Shown: positions 20,092 through 30,427, counted from the stretch's first letter. The stretch: 59,371 nt of DNA from a beta proteobacterium AAP65 (GCA_001295865.1 LJHW01000038.1:1-59371), one strand, 5' to 3'. Made by a program: numbers and translations. The notes: generated by a model from the letters alone, not told the origin.

Positions 20092-21036
20092 TCAGTCGAA
20101 GACCGGCAGCACCTCGTGGCGCAGCGAGCCGCGCGCCTGTTCAAAATCGGGCACGGCCGAGCGCACCACGTCCCAGAAGGCGGGGCTGTGGTTCATCTCG
20201 CGCAGGTGGGCCAGTTCGTGGGCGACCACGTAGTCCACCACCGGCAGCGCGAAGTGCACCAGGCGCCAGTTCAGGCGGATGCTGCCGTCGGCGCTGGCGC
20301 TGCCCCAGCGTGTGGCGGCCGAGCTCAGGCTCAGGCGCTTCATGCGCACGCCCAGGCGCTGCGCGAAGAGCGCGCAACGCTCCTCGAAGATGCGCCGCGC
20401 CTGGCGCTGCAGCCAGCTCTGCACGGCGTCGCGGATCTGCGCAGGCTCGGCCGTGTGCGGCAGGCCCAGGTGCAGCGTGAGGCGCGGCACGCCGGGCAGG
20501 GTTTCGGGCGCTTCTTGCAGCACCGCGCCGGTGGTGCGGGTGTCGAGCACGACGATGACCGTCTCGCCCAGGAAGGGCAGCGTGGTGCCGTCGCGCCAGT
20601 CCACACGCGCGGCCTGCAAGCGGCGGCCACGCTCACGCTGCTCGTGCAGCTTGCGCAGGATCCACGCGGCTTTTTCCTGCAGCGCGGCCTCGATCTCGCC
20701 CAGGCCCACCCAGCGCGGCGCGCTGACCGCCAGACCCTCGGCACCGACCACGAAGCCGATGCTGCGGCGGCGCGCGCGCCGCAGCGCGTAGGCGACACGG
20801 TGGCCGGCCAGCACGATCTCGCGCTGGGCCTGCGGGTGCTGGAAAGGCAGGGCCGGTGCGGCCTGCGCAACGGTGGCAGCTTCGGGCAGGGAAGAGGGCA
20901 AGACAGGCGGCGGTGCCGGCAGGGAAGCAGATGGCGGCGCTGCGGCACTCGCAGGGCCCGCGAAATCAGCGGAAGGCGGCGACACCTCGTCGAACAGCGA
21001 AAGCTGCATGGAGGGCGTGGGGGGCCGCTGCGGCAT
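20092..21036 (-). CDS. YgjP-like M48/SprT-type metallopeptidase (DUF45)
   Basis: A 314-residue protein with a low-complexity Ala/Pro/Ser N-terminus (to about residue 65) and a C-terminal YgjP/DUF45 metalloprotease-like domain. The metal site is HELAHLREMNHSPAFW from residue 273, with the typical third His. The upstream region also matches the family (RWGSASADGSIRLNWRLV). Its substrate is unknown. Start choice is open: ATG at 21036 or at 21009 (MQLSLFDE); neither has a clear ribosome binding site. It is the last gene of the corC-lnt-glyQS block. Confidence 0.87.
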   Translation of the reverse strand: MPQRPPTPSMQLSLFDEVSPPSADFAGPASAAAPPSASLPAPPPVLPSSLPEAATVAQAAPALPFQHPQAQREIVLAGHRVAYALRRARRRSIGFVVGAEGLAVSAPRWVGLGEIEAALQEKAAWILRKLHEQRERGRRLQAARVDWRDGTTLPFLGETVIVVLDTRTTGAVLQEAPETLPGVPRLTLHLGLPHTAEPAQIRDAVQSWLQRQARRIFEERCALFAQRLGVRMKRLSLSSAATRWGSASADGSIRLNWRLVHFALPVVDYVVAHELAHLREMNHSPAFWDVVRSAVPDFEQARGSLRHEVLPVFD

Positions 21037-21082
21037 GGCCGCGGATTCTAGGGTGCCGCCCCTGCGTGCGCGCCGCGGTGGG

Positions 21083-21610
21083 CTACTTCTCGGCGACCGC
21101 CTTCAAGCCGGCCAGACCGGCCTCGAAATCCTTGCCCACCATGCCGTCGGCAAAGAGCGCAATCCAGCTGAACAGCGGGTTGCGGCCCATGTTGCCTTCC
21201 ATGGTCCAGCTCACGCGCGTGGCGTTGCCCTCGGGCACCAGACGCAACTCGCCGCGCGAGGTGGTGCCGAAGTCGGGGAAGTAGAGGTCGTAGGCCAGCA
21301 GGCCGGGGGCCTCGGCGCGCGTGAAGCTCATGCGGCCGTCACCTTCGGTGGCGCTGCGCCAGGCCCACACCGCGCCAACGCCCGAAGGCGCGCCCGAGTA
21401 GGTGATGGCCATGGCCGGGTCGCGCTGGTTCCACACCGACCACTGTTTCCACTCGCGCGGGTCGGCCACCAGCGGGTAGATCTTCTCGGGCGGCGCGTTC
21501 ACGAGCAGGCTGCGCGTGACCTTGAAGTCGGAACCCAGCAGCCAGCCGCCCCCCACCAGCACGAGCGCCAGCAGCAGCACCCCGCCTCCCAGCCATTTCA
21601 GCGCACGCAT
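21083..21610 (-). CDS. SRPBCC family (polyketide cyclase-like) protein
   Basis: A 175-residue protein with one N-terminal hydrophobic helix (residues 6-26, lipid anchor or signal) followed by a START/SRPBCC fold, recognisable from VNAPPEKIYPLVADPREWKQWSVW at the start of the domain. Such domains bind hydrophobic ligands. The ATG at 21610 lies 2 bases after the plsC stop, so it is co-translated with the acyltransferase; a lipid-related role is possible but not shown. The open frame continues upstream without meaning. Confidence 0.85.
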   Translation of the reverse strand: MRALKWLGGGVLLLALVLVGGGWLLGSDFKVTRSLLVNAPPEKIYPLVADPREWKQWSVWNQRDPAMAITYSGAPSGVGAVWAWRSATEGDGRMSFTRAEAPGLLAYDLYFPDFGTTSRGELRLVPEGNATRVSWTMEGNMGRNPLFSWIALFADGMVGKDFEAGLAGLKAVAEK

Positions 21611-21612
21611 GG

Positions 21613-22407
21613 TCAAACCCTTTCGTGTTGCGCGCCCACGGCCGGCAACGCGGCACCGGGTGCATAGGCCTCGGGGTCGAGCCGCCGCATCTCGGCCTCG
21701 ATCCAGGTCTCCACTTCCTTCATCAGCTCTTCTGGCTGGCGGTCGGTGCTGCTGATGGGCGGGCCGATGCTCACGTCCACCGTGCCCGGGCGCAGCAGGA
21801 AGCTCTTGCGCGGCCAGCACTTCGCGCTGCTGGCGGCAATGGGCACGATGGGCACGCCGCTGGCAATCGCCAGGCGTGCCGCGCCGCTTTTGTAGGTGCC
21901 CTGGCTGCCGCGCGGCGTGCGCGTGCCTTCGGGGAACATGATGACCCAGATGCCTTCTTCGGCCAGGCGCTTGCCCTGTGCGGCCACCTTGTTCCAGGCC
22001 TCGGTACGTTTGCTGCGGTCGATGTGGATCATGTCCAGCCGGCCCATGGCCCAGCCGAAAAACGGGATGTAGAGCAGCTCGCGCTTGAACACGTAGGCCA
22101 GCGGGTGGGGCATCAGCGTCGGGAAAGCGAAGGTCTCCCAGGTGCTCTGGTGTTTGGCCGCCAGCACCACGGCGCCGTACTGGTCGGCAGCGGTGGGCAG
22201 GTGCTGCATGCCGTGCACGCGGTAGTTCACGCCGCAAATGACGCGCGCGCCCCAGATCGCCATGCGCAGCCAGCGCATCGTGGGCCAGTACAGACGCGTG
22301 CCGCGCACGAAGATCGACAGCACCAGCATGAGCAGCGCCCAGGGCACGACGGTGACCGTCATCCACAGGATGAACAACGCCGAGCGCAGCGCCCAGAACA
22401 GCTTCAT
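21613..22407 (-). CDS. plsC: 1-acyl-sn-glycerol-3-phosphate acyltransferase
   Basis: A 264-residue membrane enzyme that adds the second acyl chain to lysophosphatidic acid. There is an N-terminal hydrophobic segment, then acyltransferase block I as H-x4-E in AKHQSTWE (most members have H-x4-D), block II RELLYIPFFGW, block III FPEGTRT, and block IV VPIVPIA. The Glu in place of Asp in block I is seen in some proteobacterial PlsC-like proteins. The ATG overlaps the gmhB stop (ATGA). Confidence 0.92.
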   Translation of the reverse strand: MKLFWALRSALFILWMTVTVVPWALLMLVLSIFVRGTRLYWPTMRWLRMAIWGARVICGVNYRVHGMQHLPTAADQYGAVVLAAKHQSTWETFAFPTLMPHPLAYVFKRELLYIPFFGWAMGRLDMIHIDRSKRTEAWNKVAAQGKRLAEEGIWVIMFPEGTRTPRGSQGTYKSGAARLAIASGVPIVPIAASSAKCWPRKSFLLRPGTVDVSIGPPISSTDRQPEELMKEVETWIEAEMRRLDPEAYAPGAALPAVGAQHERV

Positions 22408-23003
22408 CGGCCCAGCCCCCCGGTGGTGGAGTCGGCCGTCTCGCTGCGCGCGAGCAGGAAGTCGACAAACGCGCCGAGGTTCGCGTGCACCTGCGCGCCG
22501 GGCGCCTGTTCCAGCAGTTGCTGCAGCGCCTCGCCGGCCAGGCCGCTGGCGCGGCCGCTGAGCACCAGATGCGGCTCGCAGCCGGCAGCGGTGGCGGCTT
22601 GCAGATCACGCAAGGTGTCGCCCACCACCGGCACGTTCTGCAGCGCAATGCCGTAGCGGCGGCCGATGTCCTGCAGCAGGCCGGGCTTGGGCTTGCGGCA
22701 ATCGCACTGGTCTTCGGGCGTGTGCGGGCAGAAGAACACCGCGTCGATGCGGCCGCCCTGGGTCTGCAGCCTCTGGTGCATGCGCGCGTGCACCGCGTTG
22801 ACAGCGCTCATGTCGATCATGCCGCGACCGATGCCGCTCTGGTTGGTGGCCACCACCGCGTGCCAGCCGGCGTGGTTCAGCCGCGCCACGGCCTCCAGCG
22901 CACCGGGCACGGGCACCCACTCCTCGGGTGCGGTGACGTGCCCCTCGCGGAACTCGTTGAGCACGCCATCGCGGCCGAGGATGACCAGGGGCACGGTGTG
23001 CAT
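22404..23003 (-). CDS. gmhB: D-glycero-beta-D-manno-heptose 1,7-bisphosphate 7-phosphatase
   Basis: A 199-residue HAD-family phosphatase of the LPS inner-core heptose pathway. Typical GmhB features are the ATNQSGIGRG motif, the zinc-loop pattern CPHTPEDQCDCRKPKPG, and VGDTLRDL. The N-terminal motif reads LGRDGVLN: the first residue of the D-x-D pair, the phospho-accepting nucleophile in HAD enzymes, is Gly10 (codon GGC) while Asp12 is kept. Either the enzyme is altered or this lineage tolerates the change. It starts 1 base after the glyS stop. Confidence 0.9.
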   Translation of the reverse strand: MHTVPLVILGRDGVLNEFREGHVTAPEEWVPVPGALEAVARLNHAGWHAVVATNQSGIGRGMIDMSAVNAVHARMHQRLQTQGGRIDAVFFCPHTPEDQCDCRKPKPGLLQDIGRRYGIALQNVPVVGDTLRDLQAATAAGCEPHLVLSGRASGLAGEALQQLLEQAPGAQVHANLGAFVDFLLARSETADSTTGGLGR

Positions 23004-23004
23004 G

Positions 23005-25173
23005 TCAGCTGGCCAGGCGCGAGAGGTCGGCCACGCGGTTCATCGCGCGGTGCAACTGGCCCAGCAGCGCCAGGCGGTTGCGGCGCAGCGCCGGGTCTTC
23101 GGCGTTGACCATCACGTCTTCGAAGAAACGATCCACAGGCGCCTTCAGCACGGCCAGCGCCTGCAGCGAGGCCGCGTAGTCACCACGCTCGAAAGCCTGC
23201 TCGGCACCCGGCGTCGCCGCGGCCAGGGCCTCGGCCAAGGCGGCTTCGGCAGGCTCCTTCAACAGTGCGGCGTCGGCCCTCTCGGCGGGCGCTTCTTCGC
23301 TCTTCTTCAGGATGTTGCCGACACGCTTGTTGGCAGCGGCCAAGGCCGGGGCCTCGGGCAGGCTCGCGAAGGCGCGCACAGCGGCCAGGCGTCGTGGCAC
23401 TTCGCCCAGGCGCGGCGGCTGCAGCGCGAGCACGGCATCCACCTCCTGCGCGCTGTAGCCCTGGTCGCGCAGGCTCACCGCCAGGCGGTCGCTGAAAAAA
23501 GCCAGCAGCGCGGCGCTGGGGTCGGTGATCAGCTCGCCGAAAGCCGGCAGCGCCTGCTGCACCAGCTCGGGCAGCGGCAGCGGCAGGTTCTTCTCGACCA
23601 GGATGCGGATCACGCCCAAGGCGTGGCGGCGCAGTGCAAAGGGATCCTTGTCGCCCGTGGGCAGCTGGCCGATGCCGAACAGGCCCACCAGCGTCTCCAG
23701 CTTGTCGGCCAGCGCCAGCACGGTGCCGGTGTGGTTGCGCGGCAGCGCGTCGCCGGCGAAACGCGGCTTGTAGTGGTCTTCGATGGCGATGGCCACGCCG
23801 TCGCGCAGACCTTCATGGCGTGCGTAGTAGCCGCCCATGATGCCCTGCAACTCGGGGAACTCGCCCACCATGTCGGTGAGCAGGTCGGTCTTGGCCAGGC
23901 GCGCGGCCTGCTGCACCTTGCTGTCGAGCACGGCAAACTCGTCCTGCGCTTCCACCGTGTAGGGCAGCGTGGCCATGCGCAGCTGGTTGACGATGGCGTG
24001 CGCGATGGCGCGCACACGCTCGGCGCGCTCGCCCTGGCTGCCCAGCTTGCCGTGGTAGACCACCTGGGCCAGCTGCGGCACGCGGCTTTCCAGCGTGCGC
24101 TTGCGGTCCTGGTCGAAGAAGAACTTGGCATCGGCCAGGCGCGGGCGCACCACGCGCTCGTTGCCACCGATGACCTGGCTGGCGTCGTCGGGGCGGATGT
24201 TGCTGACCACCAGGAACTGGTGCGTCAGCTTGCCCTGCGCATCGAGCAGCGGGAAGTACTTCTGGTTGGCCTTCATCGTGAGGATGAGGCACTCGGGCGG
24301 CACGGCCAGGAACTCGGGCTCGAACTGGCACAGCAGCACGTTGGGGCGTTCGACCAGGCCCGTCACCTCGTCGAGCAGCGCCTCGTCGTCGATGGGGCGC
24401 AGGCCCAAGGCAGCCGCGGCCTCGGAGAGCTGGCGCACGATCTCGGCGCGGCGGCCCTCGAAGCTGGCGATGACGGCGCCTTCGTCCAGCAGCTGCTGGG
24501 CGTAGCTGTCGGCATCGCGCAGCGCCACGGTGGCTTGCGGGGCCTCGAAGCGGTGGCCGCGGGTGGTGCGGCCAGCTTGCAAGCCCAGGGCTTCGACGGG
24601 CACCACCTCGCTGCCGTGCAGCGCCACCAGGCCGTGGGCCGGACGCACGAAGTTCACGCTGGTCCAGCCGGGCTGGAAACCATCGCCGCTGCCGCTGTGC
24701 AACTGATACTGCATGACCTTGGGGATGGGCAACTGGGCCAGGGTCTGATCCAGCGCTTCCTGCAGGCCCCCGCGCAGCAGAGCACCGGGCACGAGACGGT
24801 CGAGGAACAGCGCCTCGGCCTTGCCATCGGGTGCGCGCTGCAACTGCGGCAGCACAGCCGCATCCAGGCCCATCGTGCCCAACCTCTTCAGCAGCGCGGG
24901 CGTGGGCTGGCCCTCGGGCGTCAGCGCCACGGCCACGGGCATCAGCTTGATGCGTTGCGGCTTGTCGGCGGCCTGCGCCAGCACGTGGCTCACGTGCACC
25001 GCCAGGCGGCGTGGCGAAGCAAAGGCCGCCACCAGGGCGTGCGCCGGTGCCAGGCCCTGGGCCTTGAGGCCGTCGGAGAGGCCTTGCGCAAAGGCGGCGC
25101 CGAGTTTCTTCAGCGCCTTGGGCGGCAGCTCTTCGACGAAGAGTTCAACGAGCAGGTTGCGATCGTCTTGCAT
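23005..25173 (-). CDS. glyS: Glycyl-tRNA synthetase beta subunit
   Basis: A 722-residue subunit of the bacterial alpha2beta2 glycyl-tRNA synthetase, needed for tRNA binding. It begins NLLVELFVEELPPKALKKLG and contains CLILTMKANQKYFPLLD, FFFDQDRKRTLESR and GGYYARHEG, all hallmarks of GlyS, with an anticodon-binding DALR-like C-terminus (FFEDVMVNAEDPALRRNRLALL). Length is normal. It is 3 bases behind glyQ. Confidence 0.98.
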   Translation of the reverse strand: MQDDRNLLVELFVEELPPKALKKLGAAFAQGLSDGLKAQGLAPAHALVAAFASPRRLAVHVSHVLAQAADKPQRIKLMPVAVALTPEGQPTPALLKRLGTMGLDAAVLPQLQRAPDGKAEALFLDRLVPGALLRGGLQEALDQTLAQLPIPKVMQYQLHSGSGDGFQPGWTSVNFVRPAHGLVALHGSEVVPVEALGLQAGRTTRGHRFEAPQATVALRDADSYAQQLLDEGAVIASFEGRRAEIVRQLSEAAAALGLRPIDDEALLDEVTGLVERPNVLLCQFEPEFLAVPPECLILTMKANQKYFPLLDAQGKLTHQFLVVSNIRPDDASQVIGGNERVVRPRLADAKFFFDQDRKRTLESRVPQLAQVVYHGKLGSQGERAERVRAIAHAIVNQLRMATLPYTVEAQDEFAVLDSKVQQAARLAKTDLLTDMVGEFPELQGIMGGYYARHEGLRDGVAIAIEDHYKPRFAGDALPRNHTGTVLALADKLETLVGLFGIGQLPTGDKDPFALRRHALGVIRILVEKNLPLPLPELVQQALPAFGELITDPSAALLAFFSDRLAVSLRDQGYSAQEVDAVLALQPPRLGEVPRRLAAVRAFASLPEAPALAAANKRVGNILKKSEEAPAERADAALLKEPAEAALAEALAAATPGAEQAFERGDYAASLQALAVLKAPVDRFFEDVMVNAEDPALRRNRLALLGQLHRAMNRVADLSRLAS

Positions 25174-25176
25174 GGT

Positions 25177-26118
<942 letters not shown>

Positions 26119-26140
26119 GGCGCGGTGGGCAGGTTCCTGA

Positions 26141-26156
26141 CTCAGGGGCCCTTGAG
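26141..26156. terminator. Short palindrome between lnt and glyQ
   Basis: CTCAGGGGCCCTTGAG is a near-perfect 16-base palindrome just after the lnt stop. With no loop and no U-tract on the minus strand, it is a weak terminator candidate at best; it may only pause or process the transcript. Confidence 0.3.
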
Positions 26157-26157
26157 T

Positions 26158-27732
26158 TTACGGGCCGGGCCTGCGCCGCCCGGCCACCACCGCCGCAGCG
26201 CCCAGCAGCAGCGCCAGCCCCAGCAGCGGGGCCAGCCCGAAACGCGCGGCCCACCGGGCAAACGGTGTGAGGCCCTCGCGCCCCTGCACCACGGCGTTCA
26301 GCACACCGCGTGTGTGCGGTGCCAGCTGCGCCGTCACCTGGCCACGGTGGTCCACCACCGCGGTGGCGCCGGTGTTGGTGGCGCGCAGCATGGGCCGCTG
26401 CAGTTCCAGCGTGCGCAGGCGAGAGATGCTCAGGTGCTGGGGAATGGCGATGGTGTTGCCGAACCAGCCGATGTTGCTGAGGTTGGCCATCACCGTCGGT
26501 GCGGTGGCCGGGTCGGCAAAACGCTGCGCGAGTTCTTCACCGAAGAGGTCTTCGTAGCAGATGTTGGGCGCCACGCGCTGGCCGCGAACGGCGAACGAGG
26601 GTTGCTGCAGACCGCCGCGTGAGAAGTCGCCCAGCGGGATGTTCATCATCTGCGTGAACCAGCGGAAGCCGGTCGGGATGAACTCGCCGAAGGGCACCAG
26701 GTGGTGTTTGTCGTAGCGGTACTCGGGGGCACCGGGCGCCTGTGCGGTGAGGCCGGCCACGCTGTTGGTGTAGCCGCGGTCAAAGTCACCGAGCGGCACG
26801 CCCACCAGCGCCGCGCGCGCGCCGTTCGCACTGGGGCTGGCGAAATGCTGCTGCAGCTGCTGCCAGTAGCCAGGCGCGAACTCTTCCAGTTGCCCTGGCA
26901 GCAGCGGCACCGCGGTCTCCGGCGCCACCACCAGTTCGGCCTCGGCCTGCATCAAGCCGCGGGCCACCCAGGCCAGGCTCTCGGGCAGGCGCTCGGCCGA
27001 AAACTTTTCGTCCTGCGCCACGTTGGTCTGCAGCAGCGCCACCTGCAGGCGGCCGGTGGGCCGCGTGAAATCGGCCGGCGCGGCCACGGCCGCCAGCAGC
27101 AGGCCCAGCGGCAGGGCCAAAGCCAGCGCGGCGCCGCGCACGGCGGCCTGCCCGCGTGTCGCGCGCAGCACGAGCACCAGGCCCGCAGCCAGCGCCGCCA
27201 TCACCGCGCCCATGCCGTAGACGCCCACCCAGGGCGCCAGCGCGGCCAGCGGCGCGTCCACCAGCGCGTAGCCCGCGGCGACCCACGGGAAGCCGGTGAA
27301 CAGCCCGCCGCGCGCCAGCTCCGCCAGCAGCCAGAGGGCGCTGAAAAGCGCCACGTCCCACCCCGTGCCGCGGCGCCAGCGTGCGTAGGCTGCGCAGGCC
27401 AGCGCGAGGTAGAGCGACAGCGCTGCCGACAGCGCGAACACAGCCGCCCCGGCCAACGGCGCCGGCAGCCCGCCGTAGCGGTGCATGCTGATGAAGAGCC
27501 ACCAGGTGCCGGCCGCCAGCCAGGCGGTGCCGTAACACCAGCCCAGCAACGCGGCGCGGCGCGGGCCGGCGGCATCGAGCAGCGCCACCAGGCCGGCCAG
27601 CGCCAGCAGTGGCAGCGGCCACCAGGCGGTGTGCACAAAAGCCAGGGTTTGCAGCGCGCCCAGCGCTGCGGCGCCCGTTGGCGCCAGCCACCGCCAGCGA
27701 CCACCGCGCGTGGGGGCCGCGGCGAAACTCAA
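26158..27732 (-). CDS. lnt: Apolipoprotein N-acyltransferase
   Basis: A 524-residue inner-membrane enzyme that adds the third acyl chain to lipoproteins. About seven hydrophobic segments at the N-terminus are followed by a nitrilase-type domain with the E-K-C triad: Glu in VVAPETAVPLLP, Lys in YDKHHLVPFGE, Cys in NICYEDLFGEE. The best start is a TTG at 27732 that overlaps the corC stop (TTGA); no ATG lies in the first 200 codons. This pairing (corC then lnt) is widespread. Confidence 0.96.
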   Translation of the reverse strand: MSFAAAPTRGGRWRWLAPTGAAALGALQTLAFVHTAWWPLPLLALAGLVALLDAAGPRRAALLGWCYGTAWLAAGTWWLFISMHRYGGLPAPLAGAAVFALSAALSLYLALACAAYARWRRGTGWDVALFSALWLLAELARGGLFTGFPWVAAGYALVDAPLAALAPWVGVYGMGAVMAALAAGLVLVLRATRGQAAVRGAALALALPLGLLLAAVAAPADFTRPTGRLQVALLQTNVAQDEKFSAERLPESLAWVARGLMQAEAELVVAPETAVPLLPGQLEEFAPGYWQQLQQHFASPSANGARAALVGVPLGDFDRGYTNSVAGLTAQAPGAPEYRYDKHHLVPFGEFIPTGFRWFTQMMNIPLGDFSRGGLQQPSFAVRGQRVAPNICYEDLFGEELAQRFADPATAPTVMANLSNIGWFGNTIAIPQHLSISRLRTLELQRPMLRATNTGATAVVDHRGQVTAQLAPHTRGVLNAVVQGREGLTPFARWAARFGLAPLLGLALLLGAAAVVAGRRRPGP

Positions 27733-28628
27733 TCGAGCTGGCCGTCGTCGGCCGTCACCGGCGCTTCCGGCACACGCGCCACGCGGAACCAGCGCACGGC
27801 GCCGCCGCGCGTCAGCATCACGGCAAAACGCAAGCCACCCACTTCCACGGCCTCGCCGCGGCGCGGCACCCGGCCCAGTTCGTGCGCGACCAGGCCCCCG
27901 ATGGTGTCGAAAGCTTCTTCGGACAGGCGCGTGCCGAAAGCTTCGTTCACGGCGCCGATGGCCACGTCACCGGCCACGCGGTGGGTGCCGTCGGCCAGGG
28001 TGTAGATGCCGTTTTCCTGCTCTTGCTCGTCGAACTCGTCTTCGATCTCGCCGACGATCTCTTCGAGCACGTCTTCGATGGTGATCAAGCCCGCGGTGTT
28101 GCCGAATTCGTCGATGACGATGGCCAGGTGGTTGCGGTTGCTGCGGAAATCGCGCAGCAGCTCGTTCAGGCGTTTGCTCTCAGGCACGAAAACCGCCGGC
28201 CGCAGCAGCGTGCGCAGGTTCAGCTCGGGCGCGCGCTGCAGCTTGAGCAGGTCCTTCGCCATCAAGATGCCGATGATGTTGTCGCGCTCGCCGTCGTACA
28301 CCGGGAAGCGCGAGTGCGCGGTCTCGATCACCACGCCCAGCAACTCGTCGTAGTCGGCGTTGATGTCCAGCAGGTCCATGCGCGGCGTGGGCACCATCAC
28401 GTCGCCGGCCGTCATGTCGGCCATGCGCAGCACGCCTTCGAGCATCAGCCGCGATTCGGGCTCGATCAGCTCGCGGTCTTCGGCCTCGGCCAGGGTTCGG
28501 AAGAGTTCGTCCTTGCTGTCAGGGCCGGGCGAGATGAACTCCACCAGGCGCTGGAAGAAGGGTCTGCGGTCCGCACGCGGGGCCACGGGGGCGGCGTGTG
28601 CGGACCGATGAGGGGCGGGGTCGGACAC
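27729..28628 (-). CDS. corC: CorC/HlyC-type CBS-domain protein
   Basis: A 299-residue cytoplasmic protein with paired CBS domains (DVMVPTPRMDLLDIN... and IVIDEFGNTAGLITIEDVLEEIVGEIEDE) and a C-terminal CorC_HlyC transporter-associated domain. The family acts in Mg2+/Co2+ efflux or haemolysin tolerance. I chose the GTG at 28628, which starts close to the family's usual N-terminus; the frame extends to 28745 with a non-conserved, basic stretch. It opens the minus-strand run through lnt and glyQS. Confidence 0.92.
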   Translation of the reverse strand: MSDPAPHRSAHAAPVAPRADRRPFFQRLVEFISPGPDSKDELFRTLAEAEDRELIEPESRLMLEGVLRMADMTAGDVMVPTPRMDLLDINADYDELLGVVIETAHSRFPVYDGERDNIIGILMAKDLLKLQRAPELNLRTLLRPAVFVPESKRLNELLRDFRSNRNHLAIVIDEFGNTAGLITIEDVLEEIVGEIEDEFDEQEQENGIYTLADGTHRVAGDVAIGAVNEAFGTRLSEEAFDTIGGLVAHELGRVPRRGEAVEVGGLRFAVMLTRGGAVRWFRVARVPEAPVTADDGQLD

Positions 28629-28775
28629 TGGAGCTGGGCCGGCAGTGTGGCTGGGCGATAGGGAGGGGAAGAATAACCGAGTGCGCCGGCGGTGCACCGC
28701 GCGCTCGCACCCCGGCCAAGCGGAAGCGCGCCGCAGCGGCGACAATCACGCCCCCGCCGTGCGACCCGCCTCCGA

Positions 28776-29345
28776 ATGAACACCCTTCTGCCCCCCCACC
28801 TGCGCTGGCCCGTGGCCGCGATGGCCCTCGTCATCGTGCTGTCCAACGTGCTGGTGCAGCACCCCATCAACGACTGGTTGACCTGGGGCGCCTTCAGCTA
28901 CCCGCTGGTCTTCCTGGTCACCGACCTCACCAACCGCGGCCTGGGTGCCGCCGCCGCCCGCCGCGTGGCTTGGATCGGCTTTGCCATCGCCGTGCTGGTG
29001 TCCTTGGCGCTGGCGCCCTGGCGCATCGCCGTGGCTTCGGGTGCGGCCTTCATCCTGGCCCAGGTGATGGACATCCTCGTCTTCAACCGCCTGCGCCAGG
29101 CCAGCTGGTGGAAAGCGCCGCTGCTGGGCTCGCTGGCCGCCAGCGTGGTGGACACCGCGGTCTTCTTCTTCATCGCCTTCGCCGGCAGCGACATGGACTG
29201 GCTGATGCTCGCCAGCGGCGACCTCGCCGTGAAGGCGCTGATGGCCGCCGTGCTGCTGGCGCCCTACCGCGCGATGCTGCCGCGCCTGGACCGCTGGGCG
29301 GCGCTGTCCACCCCGGCCGCCGCGCCCCCACCGGCGGCTTCCTGA
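28776..29345 (+). CDS. VUT/YhhQ family transporter (probable queuosine precursor)
   Basis: A 189-residue inner-membrane protein with about five hydrophobic segments. The segment FSYPLVFLVTDLTNRGLG is the signature of the COG1738 (YhhQ/VUT) family, which salvages queuosine precursors. The protein is somewhat shorter than E. coli YhhQ. I chose the ATG at 28776; a longer frame to 28692 adds a basic stretch. It diverges from corC. Confidence 0.85.
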   Translation: MNTLLPPHLRWPVAAMALVIVLSNVLVQHPINDWLTWGAFSYPLVFLVTDLTNRGLGAAAARRVAWIGFAIAVLVSLALAPWRIAVASGAAFILAQVMDILVFNRLRQASWWKAPLLGSLAASVVDTAVFFFIAFAGSDMDWLMLASGDLAVKALMAAVLLAPYRAMLPRLDRWAALSTPAAAPPPAAS

Positions 29346-29377
29346 TCACGCCCTGCTTCTTCTCTTAGCGAGCACCC

Positions 29378-30427
29378 ATGTCGAACAGCCTCATCCCCGC
29401 CACCATCCTCACGGGCTTCCTGGGCTCGGGCAAGACCACGCTGCTCAAGCGTGTGCTCTCGGAAGCCCACGGCCAGAAGATCGCCGTCATCGAGAACGAG
29501 TTCGGTGAAGAGAACATCGACAACGAGATCCTCGTGGCCGACACGCGCGAGCAGATCATCCAGATGAACAACGGCTGCGTCTGCTGCACCATCCGCGAAG
29601 ACCTGCGCACCACGCTGTCTGACCTGGCCGAGAAGCGCCGCAAGGGCGAACTGCAGTTCGACCGCGTGGTCATCGAGACCACCGGCCTGGCCGACCCCGG
29701 CCCCGTGGCGCAGACTTTTTTCATGGACGACGAGATCGCCGAGAGCTACCTGCTCGACAGCATCCTGACGCTGGTGGACGCCAAGCACGGCGAACAGCAG
29801 CTCAACGACCGCCAGGAAGCGCGCCGCCAGATCGGCTTTGCCGACCAGATCTTCCTGAGCAAGAGCGACCTGTGCTCGGAAGCCGACACCGCCGCGCTGC
29901 TGCACCGCATCAAGCACATGAACCCGCGCGCGCCGCAGCACAAGGTGCACTTTGGCGAGGTGCCCATCGCCGACGTCTTCGACCTCAAGGGCTTCAACCT
30001 CAACGCCAAGCTCGAGATCGACCCCGAGTTCCTGAATGCCGACAGCCACGGTCATGATCACCATGACCATGCGCACCACGACCACGCGCACGGCGAACAC
30101 TGCGACCACCCGCACCACCACGCCCACGACGACGACGTGAAGAGCTTCGTCTTCCGCAGCAACAAGGCCTTCAACCCGGCCAAGCTGGAAGACTTCCTCG
30201 GCGCCATCGTCCAGGTCTACGGGCCGAAGCTGCTGCGCTACAAGGGCGTGCTGTTCATGAAGGGCAGCGACCGCAAGGTCATCTTCCAGGGCGTGCACCA
30301 GCTCATGGGCAGCGACCTGGGCCCGAAGTGGGCACCGGGCGAGACCAAGAACAGCAAGATGGTCTTCATCGGCATCGACCTGCCGAAGGACGTGCTGCTG
30401 CAAGGCCTGGAGCAGTGCCTGGTCTGA
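29378..30427 (+). CDS. CobW/COG0523 family GTPase (metallochaperone)
   Basis: A 349-residue G3E-family GTPase. Walker A is GFLGSGKTT (residues 13-21), the conserved metal-binding CxCC is in NNGCVCC (Cys67, 69, 70), switch II includes ETTGLADP, the base motif is SKSD, and a CobW C-terminal domain ends the protein. A histidine/aspartate-rich loop (about residues 223-251, some 15 His) can bind metals. Family members deliver zinc, cobalt or other metals to client enzymes. It lies directly upstream of a DksA that lacks three zinc-binding cysteines, a pairing known elsewhere from zinc-sparing loci, though no Zur box is visible here. Confidence 0.93.
   Translation: MSNSLIPATILTGFLGSGKTTLLKRVLSEAHGQKIAVIENEFGEENIDNEILVADTREQIIQMNNGCVCCTIREDLRTTLSDLAEKRRKGELQFDRVVIETTGLADPGPVAQTFFMDDEIAESYLLDSILTLVDAKHGEQQLNDRQEARRQIGFADQIFLSKSDLCSEADTAALLHRIKHMNPRAPQHKVHFGEVPIADVFDLKGFNLNAKLEIDPEFLNADSHGHDHHDHAHHDHAHGEHCDHPHHHAHDDDVKSFVFRSNKAFNPAKLEDFLGAIVQVYGPKLLRYKGVLFMKGSDRKVIFQGVHQLMGSDLGPKWAPGETKNSKMVFIGIDLPKDVLLQGLEQCLV

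Noticed and set aside
29300..29378. A Zur box upstream of the COG0523 gene
   Set aside because: The stretch is GC-rich with no AT-rich dyad of the GTTATAATATAAC type.
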